Source: Castor canadensis (lineage: Eukaryota > Chordata > Mammalia > Rodentia > Castoridae). From it: a stretch of 64,000 bases of DNA. Below, piece by piece: positions 24,666 through 37,100 of the stretch. The number at the start of each line of letters is the position of its first letter. Position 1 is the first letter of the stretch. The position numbers and the translations under genes are program-made. The notes beneath the pieces were generated by a model that saw nothing but the letters and a program-made list of their open reading frames with translations, was not told the DNA's origin and did not search any database. The DNA lies in the NCBI RefSeq assembly GCF_047511655.1, contig NC_133391.1, positions 102,833,384 to 102,897,383 of the forward strand, written 5' to 3'.

Positions 24666-26087
24666 GTCTGCTGCCACTTCTTGTTTTACTAAGAAGGAAA
24701 GTTCCCAAATTATCTTTGACCTCACAAGTATCTTACTTTCTTCTTCCCACCTCTTTCTTTGCTCTAGTTTGTTAGCTTCATTCTTTTTATTTAGATATAT
24801 TTTCCATTTTTTTCTCTCAATGACATCCAGCCTTATCAATTTTCTCCTCTTTTCTCCCATTCTCATCTTCAACCAGTACATTTCCACTGGTGGATTCTCC
24901 CCTGATTTCCCATTTCCTATTCTAAAAGAATTTTAAAAACAACTTTCTTTGATGTGTTGGTGCCTTTATTGTTTTTACCTTCTCTTCAAGTCAAATTTCT
25001 TCAAAGGAAAGTTAATTTTCACTGCTTCATTATTCTTTAGCCCTTTAAAATCTAGACAGTTTTCCCTAATTATACAAAGATTGTATCCAAAGGCCTCTTG
25101 ACAGACTAATAGTTTTTGATAGGTGAGGTGCCTGGTAAAACACATAAACTGTGCTAATCTTAGGTGGACTGTTAAATGATTTAACATATGTGTGCACCCA
25201 GGTAACCTCCATGCAAATCAAGCGATAGAGTATTTTCCAACACTCCATTTAGCTCTTTGTGCTCCTTTTCAGCACATATTAAACCACTCTATACCTGCCT
25301 GCTCACTATTCTGACATCTATAAACATAGATTAGTTCTGTCTTCTATAAATGGAGTCATACACTACATACTCATTTGCAGGTAGTCTTTTGTATATGACT
25401 TACTTCATGCAAAACAATATCTATGAGTGTCAACCTTGTCTTAGAATGTGCCAGTTCTATTTTTTTTTTTAAATCACTGCTAGTATTTCATTGTATGACT
25501 ATACCAAAATTTGTTTTTTTTTTTTAACCTGGGCTGTTTCTAGTTTGGACTTATTATCAAGAAACTGAAATGCACAGTTTTTTAAAGCTTTTGGGAGAAG
25601 GGGCACAACATTTCTCTTGTGTATATAGCTAAGAGTGAAATTGCTGTGTTCCTAAGGTAAGTGAATGTTTAACACTAGACAGTTTTACAAAATGGTGGTA
25701 TCATTTTACACTCATACAAACAATGCTTGAGAATTAATATACATACCTGCCACCATTTGATATTACTAGCCTTTTAAAGATATTTAATTTTAGCTATTTT
25801 TGTGCATGTATAATAATATTGTGCTTTAAACTTGTATTTTGCTGGGAACTAATCATGTTGAACACATTTTTCATATGTTCATTGCTCATTTAGGTATCTA
25901 TTTTTGCAAAATGTTCATTCAACTCTTTTGTCTATCATTCTTAGAAGTTTTTTTTAGTAATTTTATAATTGATTTGTAATACTCTGCAAGATACATGTAT
26001 TATAATCTTTTCTTCCAGTCTGTATTTCTTTTTCATTTGTCTAATGGTGTCTTTGATTAATAATTTGTTGATTCATTTGTTTAGCTT

Positions 26088-26165
26088 TGGCAGTTCTGGG
26101 GTTTGAACTCAAGGTTTTATGCTTGCTAGATAGGTGCTCTACCACTTGAACCACACTCCCAGCCT
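26088..26165 (-). mobile_element. tRNA/ID-like SINE, minus strand
   Basis: GGGGTTTGAACTCAAGGT and GTGCTCTACCACTTGAACC mark the reversed tRNA-like body. Confidence 0.85.
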
Positions 26166-26236
26166 TGATTAGCAAAAAATTTTAATATTGATGTATTTAT
26201 ATGAAAACTTTATCCCATTCACCTAAAAACTTGTTT

Positions 26237-26378
26237 GGAAAAGGGTTTCATTATGCAGCTCAGGCTGGCTTGGAACTTGCCATGTAGCCCAGGCTGGCTT
26301 TGAACTCATGAACTCACCATCCTCCTGCCTCAACCTCCTGACTGCTAGGATTACAGGTGTGAACCACCATGCCCAGCT
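26237..26378 (-). mobile_element. B1-like SINE, minus strand
   Basis: The reversed 7SL-derived body is present (AGCCCAGGCTGGCTTTGAAC ... GGATTACAGGTGTGAACCAC). An internal part, GCTCAGGCTGGCTTGGAACT, repeats part of it. Confidence 0.87.
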
Positions 26379-26640
26379 TAATTTATCAATTTTTATTTTT
26401 ATGATTGATGCTTTTAAAGTCCTGTTTAAGAAATCTTGTCTTTCCCCAAAGCCATGAAATTATTCTTTTTGTTTTCAGAAGCTTTACAGATTTTTCTTGC
26501 ACATACTGGTCTATAGTCCATCTCCAGTTAATTTTTGCATAAGGTAAAAGATAAGAATCAGGGCTTTTTTGTGTGTATTATTCAGTTGCTGCAGCACCAT
26601 TTGTTATATAGATCCTTTTCCTATTGAATTGTATTCAATA

Positions 26641-27900
26641 GGGAGTTGTGTTTGCAGTGAAGCAGCTGACTGTTTAAGTAAGTCTGCTCTATGGATATTT
26701 TTTTCCTCTCTTCTTGTTGTATTCTCTTAGTTTTTGTGTCCTATTAATAGTGAAAAGCAGAGGCCTTTTCCTAATCCTATTTCTATTCATCTTTTGTGAT
26801 CTACTTGAATTTTGCCAACTACTCATATTCTTTGTGGAGAACAATGTAAGACAGAAATCAGGTAGATTTAGCTTTAAAAATATAATTCCATCACCACATA
26901 ATATGGACATGGAATCAAAGGCAAGTGTGATACAAATATCTAAAACTTGGAAATAAAGTCAAAGGATGATGGTGTGTTATACTGGGACACTGTTTAATGT
27001 ATCTACTGAATGATTAATTCTCTAGGAAATATACCTCTGATTTGTTATTTGTTGCTAATTAGGATTAAGACTGCTGAAAATGTTAACCTGTGGACTTTTC
27101 CCCTATAGAGATGCAAGTGAGTTTTGTGTAGTAGAAAAGGCAATGCTAAATGTAACAGTTTATTTTGAGCTATATGAGTGAAGCATCATTCCAAGGGGTT
27201 CTGTGAACTGGGTGGCTGGTGATGCCATTACTCAAGACAGAGAATGCATAAGAAGGATCTTAGAAGGTAAGGCCTTTCATTTTGGTATATGAGGCTCCAT
27301 TGAGATATAAATACACGATCCATGGATGGAAATCCAGGTTTCAAGAGTGAGAATAAAGGGATAGAGGTAAAAATTTGAAGTTTTAGAGTCATAAGCATGA
27401 ACATGATTTAGGAGGTGAGAGTGCCTTGAGATAAAATGAAAGCATTAAGAACCTGATACTTAAAAAAACAAACATTTAGAGGATGGATAAATAAAGAAGC
27501 CATCAAATAAAATTAGGAAAAGTAGTGAAAAGCAGTCAGTAGAGCAATTTCAATGAGTGAGTAGTTAATGTGCGGATGTGACCTAGAGGCAAGAATGAGA
27601 AGTGAAAAGAAACAATTGAACTTAGCAATAACCAAGTATTTGGTAACTTAGTAAAACCACTTCCTGTGGAGAGGAACAGTCAGATTTGCTGTGGGTTGGG
27701 AGAGGCATGAGGTATGAGGAAATGGATACTGTAAATATAGATTCACGTTTCTGGAAGTCTGAATCCAAATTCTGTATCAAATCATAATAACAGCTCAAAA
27801 ACTGCTAATGTCTTTTATTATACTTCATAAAATTCACCCTTCATTATGGCCTATTATGTTCCCATGATTTCTGTATCAATCTGATTTGCTTATCAATCTG
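26641..27900. other. Unassigned intergenic sequence
   Basis: No gene is seen. Parts of 27170-27680 recall an old mammalian-wide repeat, too worn to name. Confidence 0.45.
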
Positions 27901-28800
27901 AATTGTTGGACCGTTTTGCTTTCTCATAGTGCTTCAAACATTTAATTCTTTCTTTTCCTCAAATGTACCAACCTCTTTCATGTGTTTGCCACTTCAGTTT
28001 CTTGATATTCCAGATCTTTGTAAAGCTGATGGGAAAGCAATGAAGGCATATCCTGCCATCTCTTTGACAAGCAGAGGTAACACCTTCCAGATCCCATGCC
28101 TTCATATTTATCTCAACATTCTCTGAGGCCATATTTAACCCAGTAATTTGGGATGGTATGTGGGAACACCAGATCATAACCAGTACTTTACATCACTTTT
28201 CTAAGGGACAATCATTGTTTTGGGGCTCCTATTAGCTGGGCAGACTTTCTCACACCTGTGCAGCACTCAGGCTCTTCCAGTCTTCTCATGTGTCAGAAAT
28301 GCATTGTGGTCTAAAGACTATCCTGCTTTCTTGCCATGATTTAATTCTTCACAGGTATTTCGTAGTGTCTTTTATGATGAATTCTATCTTACCATCTAGA
28401 ACTTGGAGGACTTGAGCTGACACAAGAGCATTCATTTAATATCTCAGTTCAAGTGTCATTTTGTTAGAGACTTTCCCAGATCTATAGCACTCAACTCCTG
28501 GACCTTCTGTCTCTTCCACATCCTTGTAGAGTGTGTCCTTGTACCTGTTTTTTTTTTTTTTTTGGTGGTATTGGGGTTTGAATTCAAGGTCTACACCTTA
28601 AGCCACTCTATCAGCCCTTTTTTGTGAAAGGGTTTTTTTTTTTTTGACATAGGGTCTTGCAAACTATTTGTCTGGCCTGGTTTCAAACTGCAAGCCTCCT
28701 GATCTCTGCCTTCTGAGTTACTAGGATTACAGGCATGAGCTTCCTTGTACTGTTTAATTTTTGTAATTTTTTGCTTTCTATTTTAAATTACAGGCATTTT
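27900..28800 (-). mobile_element. Possible L2 relic split by a SINE
   Basis: Blocks such as TCAGTTCAAGTGTCATTTTG at 28443 followed by GAGACTTTCCCAGAT have the order of an L2 3' end read in reverse. A SINE at 28548-28742 divides it. Confidence 0.4.
28548..28742 (-). mobile_element. Dimeric ID+B1 SINE, minus strand
   Basis: A T run is followed by a shortened ID-like half (CACCTTAAGCCACTCTATCA), a second T run at 28632, and the B1 half ending GGATTACAGGCATGAGC. The ID half lacks about 25 bases found in other copies. Confidence 0.87.
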
Positions 28801-29169
28801 GAATATTTTATTTAGAAACCCTCCTGTTTGCATCTCTAAAAAGGAGAACATTTTCATACATGGATAAAAATATTAGAATGTCTGATAAAATTATTAATTT
28901 TTTTAGATAATTGAATTCCCTATTCATATTTGAATTTATTCAATTATCTCCATTAGTCCCTTTATATCTTCTTTGTCCAAACTAGTATCTAATCCAGGAC
29001 AAGAAATCTTATCTGGTTGTAATGGTCCTTAAATCCTTTTATATATAAGTCAGCCACTTTTTTCCTTGCACTAACTTGTTGAAGGGGAAGAACAGTTGTC
29101 CTAACCAATGTTTTAAAATTCTGGACTTGTCTGATTGTTTCCTTACAGTGTCCTTTCAAAAAAATGGTT

Positions 29170-29740
29170 GTTCTATCTCCTATGTTTTTGTCATCTCAAA
29201 CTGAAACTATGTACCCAATAAACAATAATTCCCTATTCTCTCGTCTTCCCAACCACTGGTAATCACCATTCTCCTTTCCGTCTCTATGAGTCTTCCTATT
29301 CTAGAAACACGATAAATGGAATCATACAAGATTTATCCTACAGTATTTGACTTATTTTACTTACAATGTTTTTAAGATTCAACCATATGGTAACATGTAT
29401 ATCATTTTTAAGACTTAATAATATTCTATGATATGTATATATCATAATTCGCTTATGATTTGTCTATTCATGGACATATGGGTTGTTTCTACCATTTGGC
29501 TATAGTGAAGAGTGGCATTATGAACGTGGGTGTATACCTATCTGCTGGGTCCTTGCTCTTTTTCTTTTGGCATATACCCCAAAGGGGATCATATGGATCA
29601 CATTTATTTTTCAGGAATAACCATACTGTTTTCCACAACAGCTGTACCATTTTACATTCCCACCTGCACTGCACAAAGGTTCTAAGTTCCCCACACCCTC
29701 ACCAACAGTTGTTATTTATTTTACTTTGATTTTGTCTAGC
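29170..29740 (-). mobile_element. Old L1 3' portion, minus strand
   Basis: A 61-codon minus-strand frame (29674-29489) with [20 protein letters not shown] matches the ORF2 C-terminal side. The 3' UTR lies to the left. Diverged and truncated. Confidence 0.75.
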
Positions 29741-30179
29741 TGTTCTTTTTATGTTTTAAGTTGACACATAATTATTGTACACATTTATGGGGTACAAAGT
29801 GATGTTTTAATAAATATATGAACTGTTTTTTTACTTCCACCCTGAGTTTTCATCAAAGTAGATTGTGAAGATGATCTATTAATTATATTAGCTTAGTGCA
29901 GAGGACAATTGTTACCTGATGCATCCCTTTCCATTTTTCATTTCAACTGTGCAAACAGTTGTGGGACAAAATAAGGAAAACCATTTTCAAGTTTCCTAAG
30001 ATACACTGCAGCAAAGCAAGATTAAACATAACAAGATGAAGATACCAAATATGAGAAATAGTGTTTTTAACCTAGGATCCAATGAAGAGATAGGGTAACT
30101 GTTGATTTATAAGCCCAGGAAGAAATTAGCTTCAATTGGAATAAGAAGTCAGTGTCCCATTCTTCCAGAAGTAATCAAT

Positions 30180-30760
30180 TTTAAATACTCTGCTTTTTTT
30201 TAGAGTAGTTTTATGTTCACAGCAAACTGAGTAGAAAGTAGAATACATATGTACCCTTTCCCCGACACATGTATAACCACTCCCACTATTAATACCTTGC
30301 ACCAGAAAGGTACGTTTATCACAACTGATGAATCTACACTGATGCATTATTATCACCCAAAGTCCATCATTTACATTACAACTCACTTTTTATTTAGTAC
30401 ATTCTATGGACTTTGACAAAGGTATAATGGCATCTGTCCACTATTAAAGTTTCTACGGAACAGTCTCGTGGCTATAAAGATCCACTGTGCTTCTCTAGTC
30501 AATCCCCCTTGCCTCCAACTCCTGAGAACCAATGAACTTTCTCCTGCCTCCACGGTTTTTACTTTTTCTGGAATTTCATGTAGTTGGAACCATACTGTAT
30601 GTTTTCAGATTGTCTTCTCTTAGTAATATGCATTTATGTTTTTTCCTTGTCATTTTATGACTTGATAGCTCTTTTTTGAACTGAATAATATTCCCATGTC
30701 TGGATGTACAACATCTTGGTTGCTTTCAAGTTATGACAATTATGACTAAAGCTGATAAAA
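30180..30760 (-). mobile_element. Old L1 3' UTR-type relic, minus strand
   Basis: The order of blocks (AGAGTAGTTTTATGTTCACA, ATTATTATCACCCAAAGTCC, ACATTCTATGGACTTTGAC) is that of old mammalian L1 3' ends read in reverse. No reading frame survives. Confidence 0.6.
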
Positions 30761-31194
30761 ATATGTGGTCTTTTAATATTATTTTAAGAAATCCATTAAT
30801 TTTCTTTAAAGATAAGTTCTCAATTTCACTTATAAAATCTGAGTGTCTAAGGCTGGGCTACCTGGCTCCATTTGTGCTGAACCAATGTAGTTGTCTATTT
30901 CTGATCTTTTTATATTCTATCAACTGTCTATATCCTAGGTAGAATTGTCTAGGAAAGAGACCAGAAGATAGAGATTTGTATAAATGAGGTTGATTTGAGA
31001 GCTGCTCTGAAACAAGATCTGTGTAGGACGGATAGAAACAGATGCATTCAGCTTCTCTTTATCCATTTCTATCTATTACTTAGAATTCATCCAATTTTTC
31101 TTATTGAAAACATTTCCTCCAGTTATCCATCAATTTATTTTAGACCAATTGCTTTTTAAGTTTCTTGTATCTCCCACTTTCTCTTTTCATTGGC

Positions 31195-31815
31195 TTGTGA
31201 GGTATATTCATTTTCTGTTGCTGCCATGACAAATGACCACAAATTTAATGGTCTGAAATAACCCTTACTTGTTATATCAGATTTCTGTAGGTCAGACCTC
31301 TGGATATAGTGTGGCTCGACAGAATTGTTTGCTTAGAGTCTTCCAAGGTCTACCATGATATTAGCACAGTTGTGCTTCTTTCTGGAGGTGCTGGGAATGA
31401 ATGTGTTTCCCAGATGGTTCAGGTTATTGACCCAATCAGTTCCATGCTTTTGTAGGACTTAAGTCCCCATGTTCTTGCTGGTTGTTGGCTAGAGGTTATC
31501 TCAACTTCTGGAAGCACTCCACATTCCTTGACTTATGAAATAATTTGTTTCAAAGTCATTAATGGTAAATTGAGTTCTTTTCCTACTTCAAATCTTTTCG
31601 ACCTCTTCTGGTTTATTATTCCTTCTTCTACATGGAGAAAAAGACTGGTTTTTAGGGCTCATGTGATTAGATTGGGCCCAGTGGGATAATCACCCACTTT
31701 TAAGGTTGGTAACCTTAATTACACCTGCAAAGTTCCTTTTGCCACGAAACATAACATACAAATTTTAGGGATTAGCGTATGGGCTTCTTTGATGGGTCAT
31801 TTTTTCTGACACATT
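31195..31815 (-). mobile_element. Old LTR remnant, ERVL-MaLR type
   Basis: It begins TTTTCTGTTGCTGCCATGAC and has GATTAGATTGGGCCCAGTG near 31665, blocks known from mammalian MLT-like LTRs in reverse. No internal retroviral genes adjoin it. The family name is from memory. Confidence 0.55.
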
Positions 31816-32397
31816 TGTGTATTTTACATCTAACTTATTTTTTTAACTTCACTCTTATTTTTCTGGAGAATATTTCTCAGAAAGAGTATATTGTAACTAA
31901 ACTTTCTGATATCTTTATTAGGTTCTCAGGTGATTTTTGTCTTAACAGCAAGTAGAATTCTATGGAATCTTGCTGTTGATTCTCTTTATGTCTCTGATGG
32001 ACTTTGATAATTCATTCATTTAGAGTGCAGTTCTAGACAGATGTGAAGAGATAGTTTTGGGGAGGAGAAGCTGGAGGAACTGATGTGCTGGGAAAGAGGC
32101 TTTAAATTGCCATTTTGTATTTTCCCTACTTCTCATTTCCACCCTCTGTTGTATCAGACAGTTCTATGAATGAGGGTCTCTCTGGTACTCTACCAGGCAG
32201 ATCAACTCTTTCTGAGTTTTGGTCACTTTCAGTAAATTGTGGAATTGTCAATGGCTTTCCATATCTCTTTTTAGCGTTCAGATTTTTTTTTGAAATAGTC
32301 TGAGGACATTCCCTCTTCAGGTCACTCAACAGCAGAAATTAATTTTTCAGTTCTGTTTTATTAAGATATATTAAGATTAAACAAATGCCAATTTTCC

Positions 32398-32709
32398 TTT
32401 TTTTTTGGCTGTACTTGGGTTTGAACTCAGGGCCTTTTGTTTGCTAGGAAAGCAGTCTACCACCTGTATCATGCCCCCATCCTTTTTGGTTTAGGTTATT
32501 TTTCAGATAGGGTCCCTTTTTTGCCGAGGCTAGCCTTGCACCATGATCTTCCTACCTATGCCTGGTAGGTAGCTGGTATGATGGGCGGTGTCACCACGTC
32601 AGGCTTGTTTTGTTGAGATAGTGTCTCACTAACTTTTTGCCTGGCCTAGTCACAATCCTTCCAGTCTCCACATCCTGAGTAGCTGGAATTATAGCCACTG
32701 TATCTGGCA
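32398..32709 (-). mobile_element. Three-part SINE (ID + B1 + B1), minus strand
   Basis: A reversed ID-like part (32405-32480) is followed by a B1-like part (about 32495-32600) and a second B1-like part (32605-32709, ending GGAATTATAGCCACTGTATC). Other composites in the window have only two parts. Confidence 0.75.
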
Positions 32710-32719
32710 CTGCTTTCTT

Positions 32720-33435
32720 TTTTTTTTTTCTTTTATTATTCATATGTGCATACAAGGCTTGGGTCATTTCTCCCCCCTGCCCCCATCCCCTCCCTTACCA
32801 CCCACTCTGCCCCCCTCTCTCCCCTCCCCTCAATATCCAGCAGAAACTATTTTGCCCTTAATTCTAATTTTGTTGTAGAGAGAGTATAAGCAATAATAGG
32901 AAGGAACAAGGGTTTTTGCTGGTTGAGATAAGGGTAGCTATACAGGGAGTTGACTCACATTAATTTCCTGTGTGTGTGTTACCTTCTAGGTTAATTCTTT
33001 TTGATCTAACCTTTTCTCTAGTTCCTGGTCCCCTTCTCCTATTGGCCTCAGTTGCTTTTAAGGTATCTGCTTTAGTTTCTCTGCGTTAAGGGCAACAAAT
33101 GCTAGCTAATTTTTTAGGTGTCTTACCTATCCTCACCCCTCCCTTGTGTGCTCTCGCTTTTATCATGTGCTGAAAGTCCAGTCCCATTGTTGTGTTTGCC
33201 CTTGATCTAATGTCCACGTATGAGGGAGAACATATGATTTTTGGTCTTTTGGGCCAGGCTAACCTCACTCAGAATGATGTTCTCCAATTCCATCCATTTA
33301 CCAGCGAATGATAACATTTCGTTCTTCTTCATGGCTGCATAAAATTCCATTGTGTATAGATACCACATTTTTTTAACCCATCCGTCAGTGGTGGGGCATC
33401 TTGGCTGTTTCCATAACTTGGCTATTGTGAATAGT
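32720..33435 (-). mobile_element. 5'-truncated L1 3' end, minus strand
   Basis: A T run at 32720 and a C-rich + strand tract (32771-32830) mark its 3' UTR. The minus strand from about 33430 encodes the ORF2 end (LFTIAKLWKQPRCPTTDGWV, then KKNEMLSFAGKW) without an early stop. Near-identical 14-bp direct repeats flank it (32706-32719 and 33436-33449, one mismatch). The frame is fairly clean, so the copy is young. Confidence 0.88.
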
Positions 33436-33449
33436 GGCACTACTTTCTT

Positions 33450-34160
33450 AAAGTAGAAATTTTTACTTCCTTTTTGCTCTGTCTCAGGACTTTCTATTCT
33501 GATTATCATAATATCAAATATATTTTAATATCCTTTAGAGAAATTTTTGTATTAGAATTTTTTTCCACAATTTTTAAAGTTATTTTATGTAATATTCTTG
33601 TTTTTGTCACTATTTTTAAAATTTCTTTTATTCATATGTGCATACAATGTTCGTAATATTTTAAAGAGGAACTTTAGATTAACTTTTAAAAATTCAAGTA
33701 AAATGTGAGAATTTAAATTTTGATTGCATTAAATTTCTGATTAATTTAGAATATAATCCATGCTTTTACAATGCCGAATCCTCCAATCTAGGAGTACATC
33801 TTGTCTCTCAATTTATTCAAATCTCATATCCTTTATTAGAAAGTTGTGATTTTTCTGCCTACTGATTCTATAGATTTCCTGTTAAATTTACTTCTAGGAA
33901 GTGCATACTGTCATTATCAATATTATATTTTATAAATATATTGATTTAAAATTTATTGATTTTTGCATTTGTCTGATAACTAGCTGCTTTACTTAATTCT
34001 TTCATCAATTTCAATAGATTCTTTGATACTCTTGGATTTTCCCAGGTAACCATATCATCCATACATAAATGTCAATTTTATGTCACTTCTTTTTCTTGTC
34101 TTGTTGCATCACTGATGAAAATTTCAAGGATAATATTGATAACTGTTTTAATGTCATCTG
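33450..34160. other. AT-rich intergenic sequence
   Basis: No gene is seen. Fragments near 33600-33660 repeat the L1 3'-terminal motif TTCATATGTGCATACAATGT. Parts of 33830-34140 may be an old L1 in reverse. Confidence 0.45.
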
Positions 34161-34194
34161 TGGCATAGCTTCTGCTAATCCCCTGCTTGTCTTT
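34161..34194 (+). repeat. Long target-site duplication, left copy
   Basis: It begins TGGCATAGCTTCTGCTA and matches 34901-34934 at 33 of 34 positions. Confidence 0.85.
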
Positions 34195-34900
34195 TTTTTT
34201 GTTTGTTTGTTTTCAGTTTAATTTATTGTGTGCATTTTAAAGTGAAAGTTAAAACACACAAACCACAGAAGCTTCATAGTACTGATAGTACTGACCAATT
34301 TTAAAACAAAAACACTGATCATTTATGCACATTCCTCATCTTTAATTTTACATCGTGTTTTACAGAGGTACTAATGACACACACACACATTCTAACTCCT
34401 TATAAGCTTTTTGTGAAGCAGCGAGATATTGCATCGTAGCACAGCACAGACGGTTCCTAAGAAACCACAGCAGCAGTATTTGGTGAATGGTTATGCATAG
34501 AACTGACTTGGGGTATGTTAAACATCCCTCATGAAACAGGTAGCACACATATACTAACATAGAAAATGTAACTGTTATTAATATAACTCTTTATGCTTTA
34601 GGTTTAAAACTCTGGGATACTTTAAAAGCAGACAACACAAAGTGCTTTACTTGAAGACTCCATAACCAAATACTAACCTATTAGTCCCCTGAGAGTCTCT
34701 TAAGTTTTGAGGACTGGTCATGGGCAAGTGAACTTTAAATACATACAAAAGCACTTAATTTACCAGTCACAATCTAGTTAACATTGGCTACATGTTCACT
34801 AAAAGATACCTGTGGAGAAAAACTGACTTTAAGATTTTGTTGTTGACTTACAGTAACTTCAAAAATTGTTACAGGAAAAATTGTTCGCAGGAAAAATTGT
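34195..34900 (-). pseudogene. Retrocopy of an unidentified mRNA 3' end, minus strand
   Basis: The + strand starts with a T-rich run (34192-34214) equal to a poly(A) tail on the minus strand. AATAAA in minus orientation lies just inside at 34222-34227. About 700 nt without a good open frame follow. A 34-bp direct repeat with one mismatch (34161-34194 and 34901-34934) flanks the whole. This is the signature of L1-driven insertion of a 5'-truncated transcript, probably a 3' UTR. I do not recognise the parent gene. Confidence 0.75.
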
Positions 34901-34934
34901 TGGCATAGCTTCTGCTACTCCCCTGCTTGTCTTT
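34901..34934 (+). repeat. Long target-site duplication, right copy
   Basis: The match to 34161-34194 has a single A/C difference at the eighteenth base. Confidence 0.85.
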
Positions 34935-35018
34935 AGTAATATATGATCTGACTCTAAGTTGTAGCAAGGCTACAGCTAGATTTCTTTCCTTTCTTCCCTT
35001 GCAGCAAGAAATGGTTGA

Positions 35019-35447
35019 GTGTTACAGTTTGGATCTGAAAAGTCTCCCAAAGGCTCATTTGTTGAGGGCTGAGTCCCGAATGCAGCAATGTTCAAGGATG
35101 ATTGAACATAAGGGCTCTGACTTCATCAATGGGTTGATGGATTCATGGCTGAATATACTATTAGGTAATGGTGGAAACTGTAGGAAGTGGGCCTGCTTGG
35201 AGGAAGTAGGTCCTTGAAGGTGTGCCCTTATGTACTATATTCCAGATCCTTCCTCTTTCTCTTTTTCCTGGCTACTATTTGGTGAGTAGCTTTGCTCTAC
35301 CACATGTTTCCCACCATGATGTCCAGCTCACCTCAGGCCAAGAGACTGTGGGCTGAAATCTCTGAGACCAGGGGGCAAAATAAGTGTTTCCTCTTTTATG
35401 TTGATTTTCTCAAGTATTTTGTCACAGCAATGGAAAGCTGGCTAACA
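35019..35447 (+). mobile_element. Solo LTR, ERVL-MaLR-like, plus strand
   Basis: It starts TGTTACAGTTTGGATCTG and ends GCTGGCTAACA, so TG...CA termini are present. The downstream part has an AAAATAAGTG near 35378 where the family carries its poly(A) signal. No retroviral coding sequence adjoins it. I see no clear 5-bp duplication. The type is from memory. Confidence 0.65.
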
Positions 35448-35879
35448 TGAAAAGTGATGCATGTAACTTACCTATTGTTCCTTTAAAAGGGTATTCTGTT
35501 GAAAACCTTTTAGTTTGACATTTTAAATCTATTTTTCCAACACCATTTGCCTACAAAATGACCATAAACATCTCATAAAATTCTATCATTTTAGGGATCA
35601 GGTTTGAGAAACATTAGTGTTTTATTTTAGAAGACTGTCCATGTTAAAATAGTACTTTTTATAATTGCTTTGTTAATATATATCTTATTGGGAATGGGTG
35701 TTTGAATATTACTGTCTTTTTGAAATTGAGATGATCTTCACCTAGAATTATGACAAATTAATATACACATATTGAATGATTCTAGCTTTTGAAAATAAAC
35801 TTTTTGGTTGTAGTGAAATATTTCTTTAAGCCAATATCAATCTGGTTCTGCTAAAATCTAGGATTTTTGTACATATGTT

Positions 35880-36000
35880 CACAAATGAACATCGAATATG
35901 AGCTAGGCATTGGGGACACAATGTTGAGCAAAAATGCACAGACTCTGTCATCATGGAGCTTATGCTAAGTGATTTAAAACACTTTTATTTTTTTTTAGGA
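35880..36000 (+). mobile_element. Old mammalian-wide repeat fragment
   Basis: GAGCTAGGCATTGGGGACAC followed by CATGGAGCTTATGCTAAGTG is a familiar block of an ancient repeat of L2/MIR age that I cannot name securely. Confidence 0.45.
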
Positions 36001-36140
36001 TGCTGAGGGTTGTACTAGGTACAAAAATTAAGCCAAGACGGTCTCCATAATTTTTTATGCTCTAAGTTTAAAGCACGCAATTTTCTTCAGGAATATTTGA
36101 AATTCAGTCATAAATCCCAGTGGATCTGTACAGTTTAATA

Positions 36141-36221
36141 ATTTTTTTGGTAGTAATGAGGTTTGAACTCAGGGCCTTGGGCTTGCTAGGCATACACCCT
36201 AGCAAGCCATACTCCCAGTAC
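36141..36221 (-). mobile_element. tRNA/ID-like SINE, minus strand
   Basis: GAGGTTTGAACTCAGGGCC and GCTTGCTAGGCATACACCCT mark the reversed body, followed by CATACTCCCAGTAC. Confidence 0.8.
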
Positions 36222-36229
36222 TTTAATAA

Positions 36230-36920
36230 TTTTCAAACCACCAACGTGTAGTGGCAACATTCCCTTTCTCACACACTTCTCAGAAATCTGTTAATCTGAC
36301 TGGTATCGGTAAGAAACAGTTTAATATTAAAGGATGAATCTAGTTTACCAATTTATTGATTTTATCAATTCCCTTAAAAATTCTTTTCCTAATTGTTTTG
36401 TTTTCATCTTCAGTAATTTCTTCCTCTTAATTTAGCTTAGATTGTTCATTTCTAGCCTCTTCAAATAAATGCTTGGTTTATTTCCATCCTTTCTTAAATA
36501 AAATAGTAAAGCTTGACCTATATTTTACAATTTCAATATATAGTTTTTACAAGGTCATAAAGTTCTAATGTGTAGTTGCAATTACTTTCTTTAAGACTAA
36601 AAGGTGATTAATAATGGAAGTTTAAAAAATTTTGAAGTTTTCTTCTTTTTGAGGGGGGTGTTACCTCTTAGCTATTCATTTTTAGCTTTATTGTGTTTTA
36701 TGATCGTTACTTGTCCAAATTCATCTCATCTTCCGGGCCCACCATATATGCCACCTCTGTCAAGAGGCTTCTTTTTGCTGTTCTTGCTTTTCCAAGTCCT
36801 TATATACACCATGATACATACAGTGTTTATGTATTCTTTCCCTTTCCTCCTTCTAAATCCCACCCTCAGACTATTATATTCACATTTATGAGATTCACAG
36901 TGTGGCTGTGTACTTGGTAT
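36230..36920. other. Unassigned sequence
   Basis: AT-rich to 36650, then a pyrimidine-rich stretch. The open frames here have no recognisable domain. Confidence 0.45.
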
Positions 36921-36924
36921 GACT

Positions 36925-37100
36925 GCATTCAACGCAACAAACATTTATGGAGTATATATGTATGTATCATACATCTTATTAGGCAGAAGCAACAGCGTCA
37001 AATGGAAGATACAATCCTGGCCTTCAAGAAATCCAGCCTAGCAGGAGAGGCGAACAACAGAAATAAAAATTTTAATTATCCAAGTGAGCTCGAGCCTTGG
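36925..37100 (+). mobile_element. Old mammalian-wide repeat fragment
   Basis: AACAAACATTTATGGAGTAT, GAAGATACAATCCTGGCCTT and CAAGAAATCCAGCCTAGCAG follow the same order as the ancient repeat at 35880-36000. Diverged. Confidence 0.45.

Larger units (their letters stand above)
25190..26640 (-). mobile_element. Old L1 fragment with two nested SINEs
   Basis: The stretch reads on the minus strand as an old L1 3' portion and ORF2 part, with no surviving frame. SINEs at 26088-26165 and 26237-26378 interrupt it, and L1-like sequence resumes after each. Confidence 0.6.
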
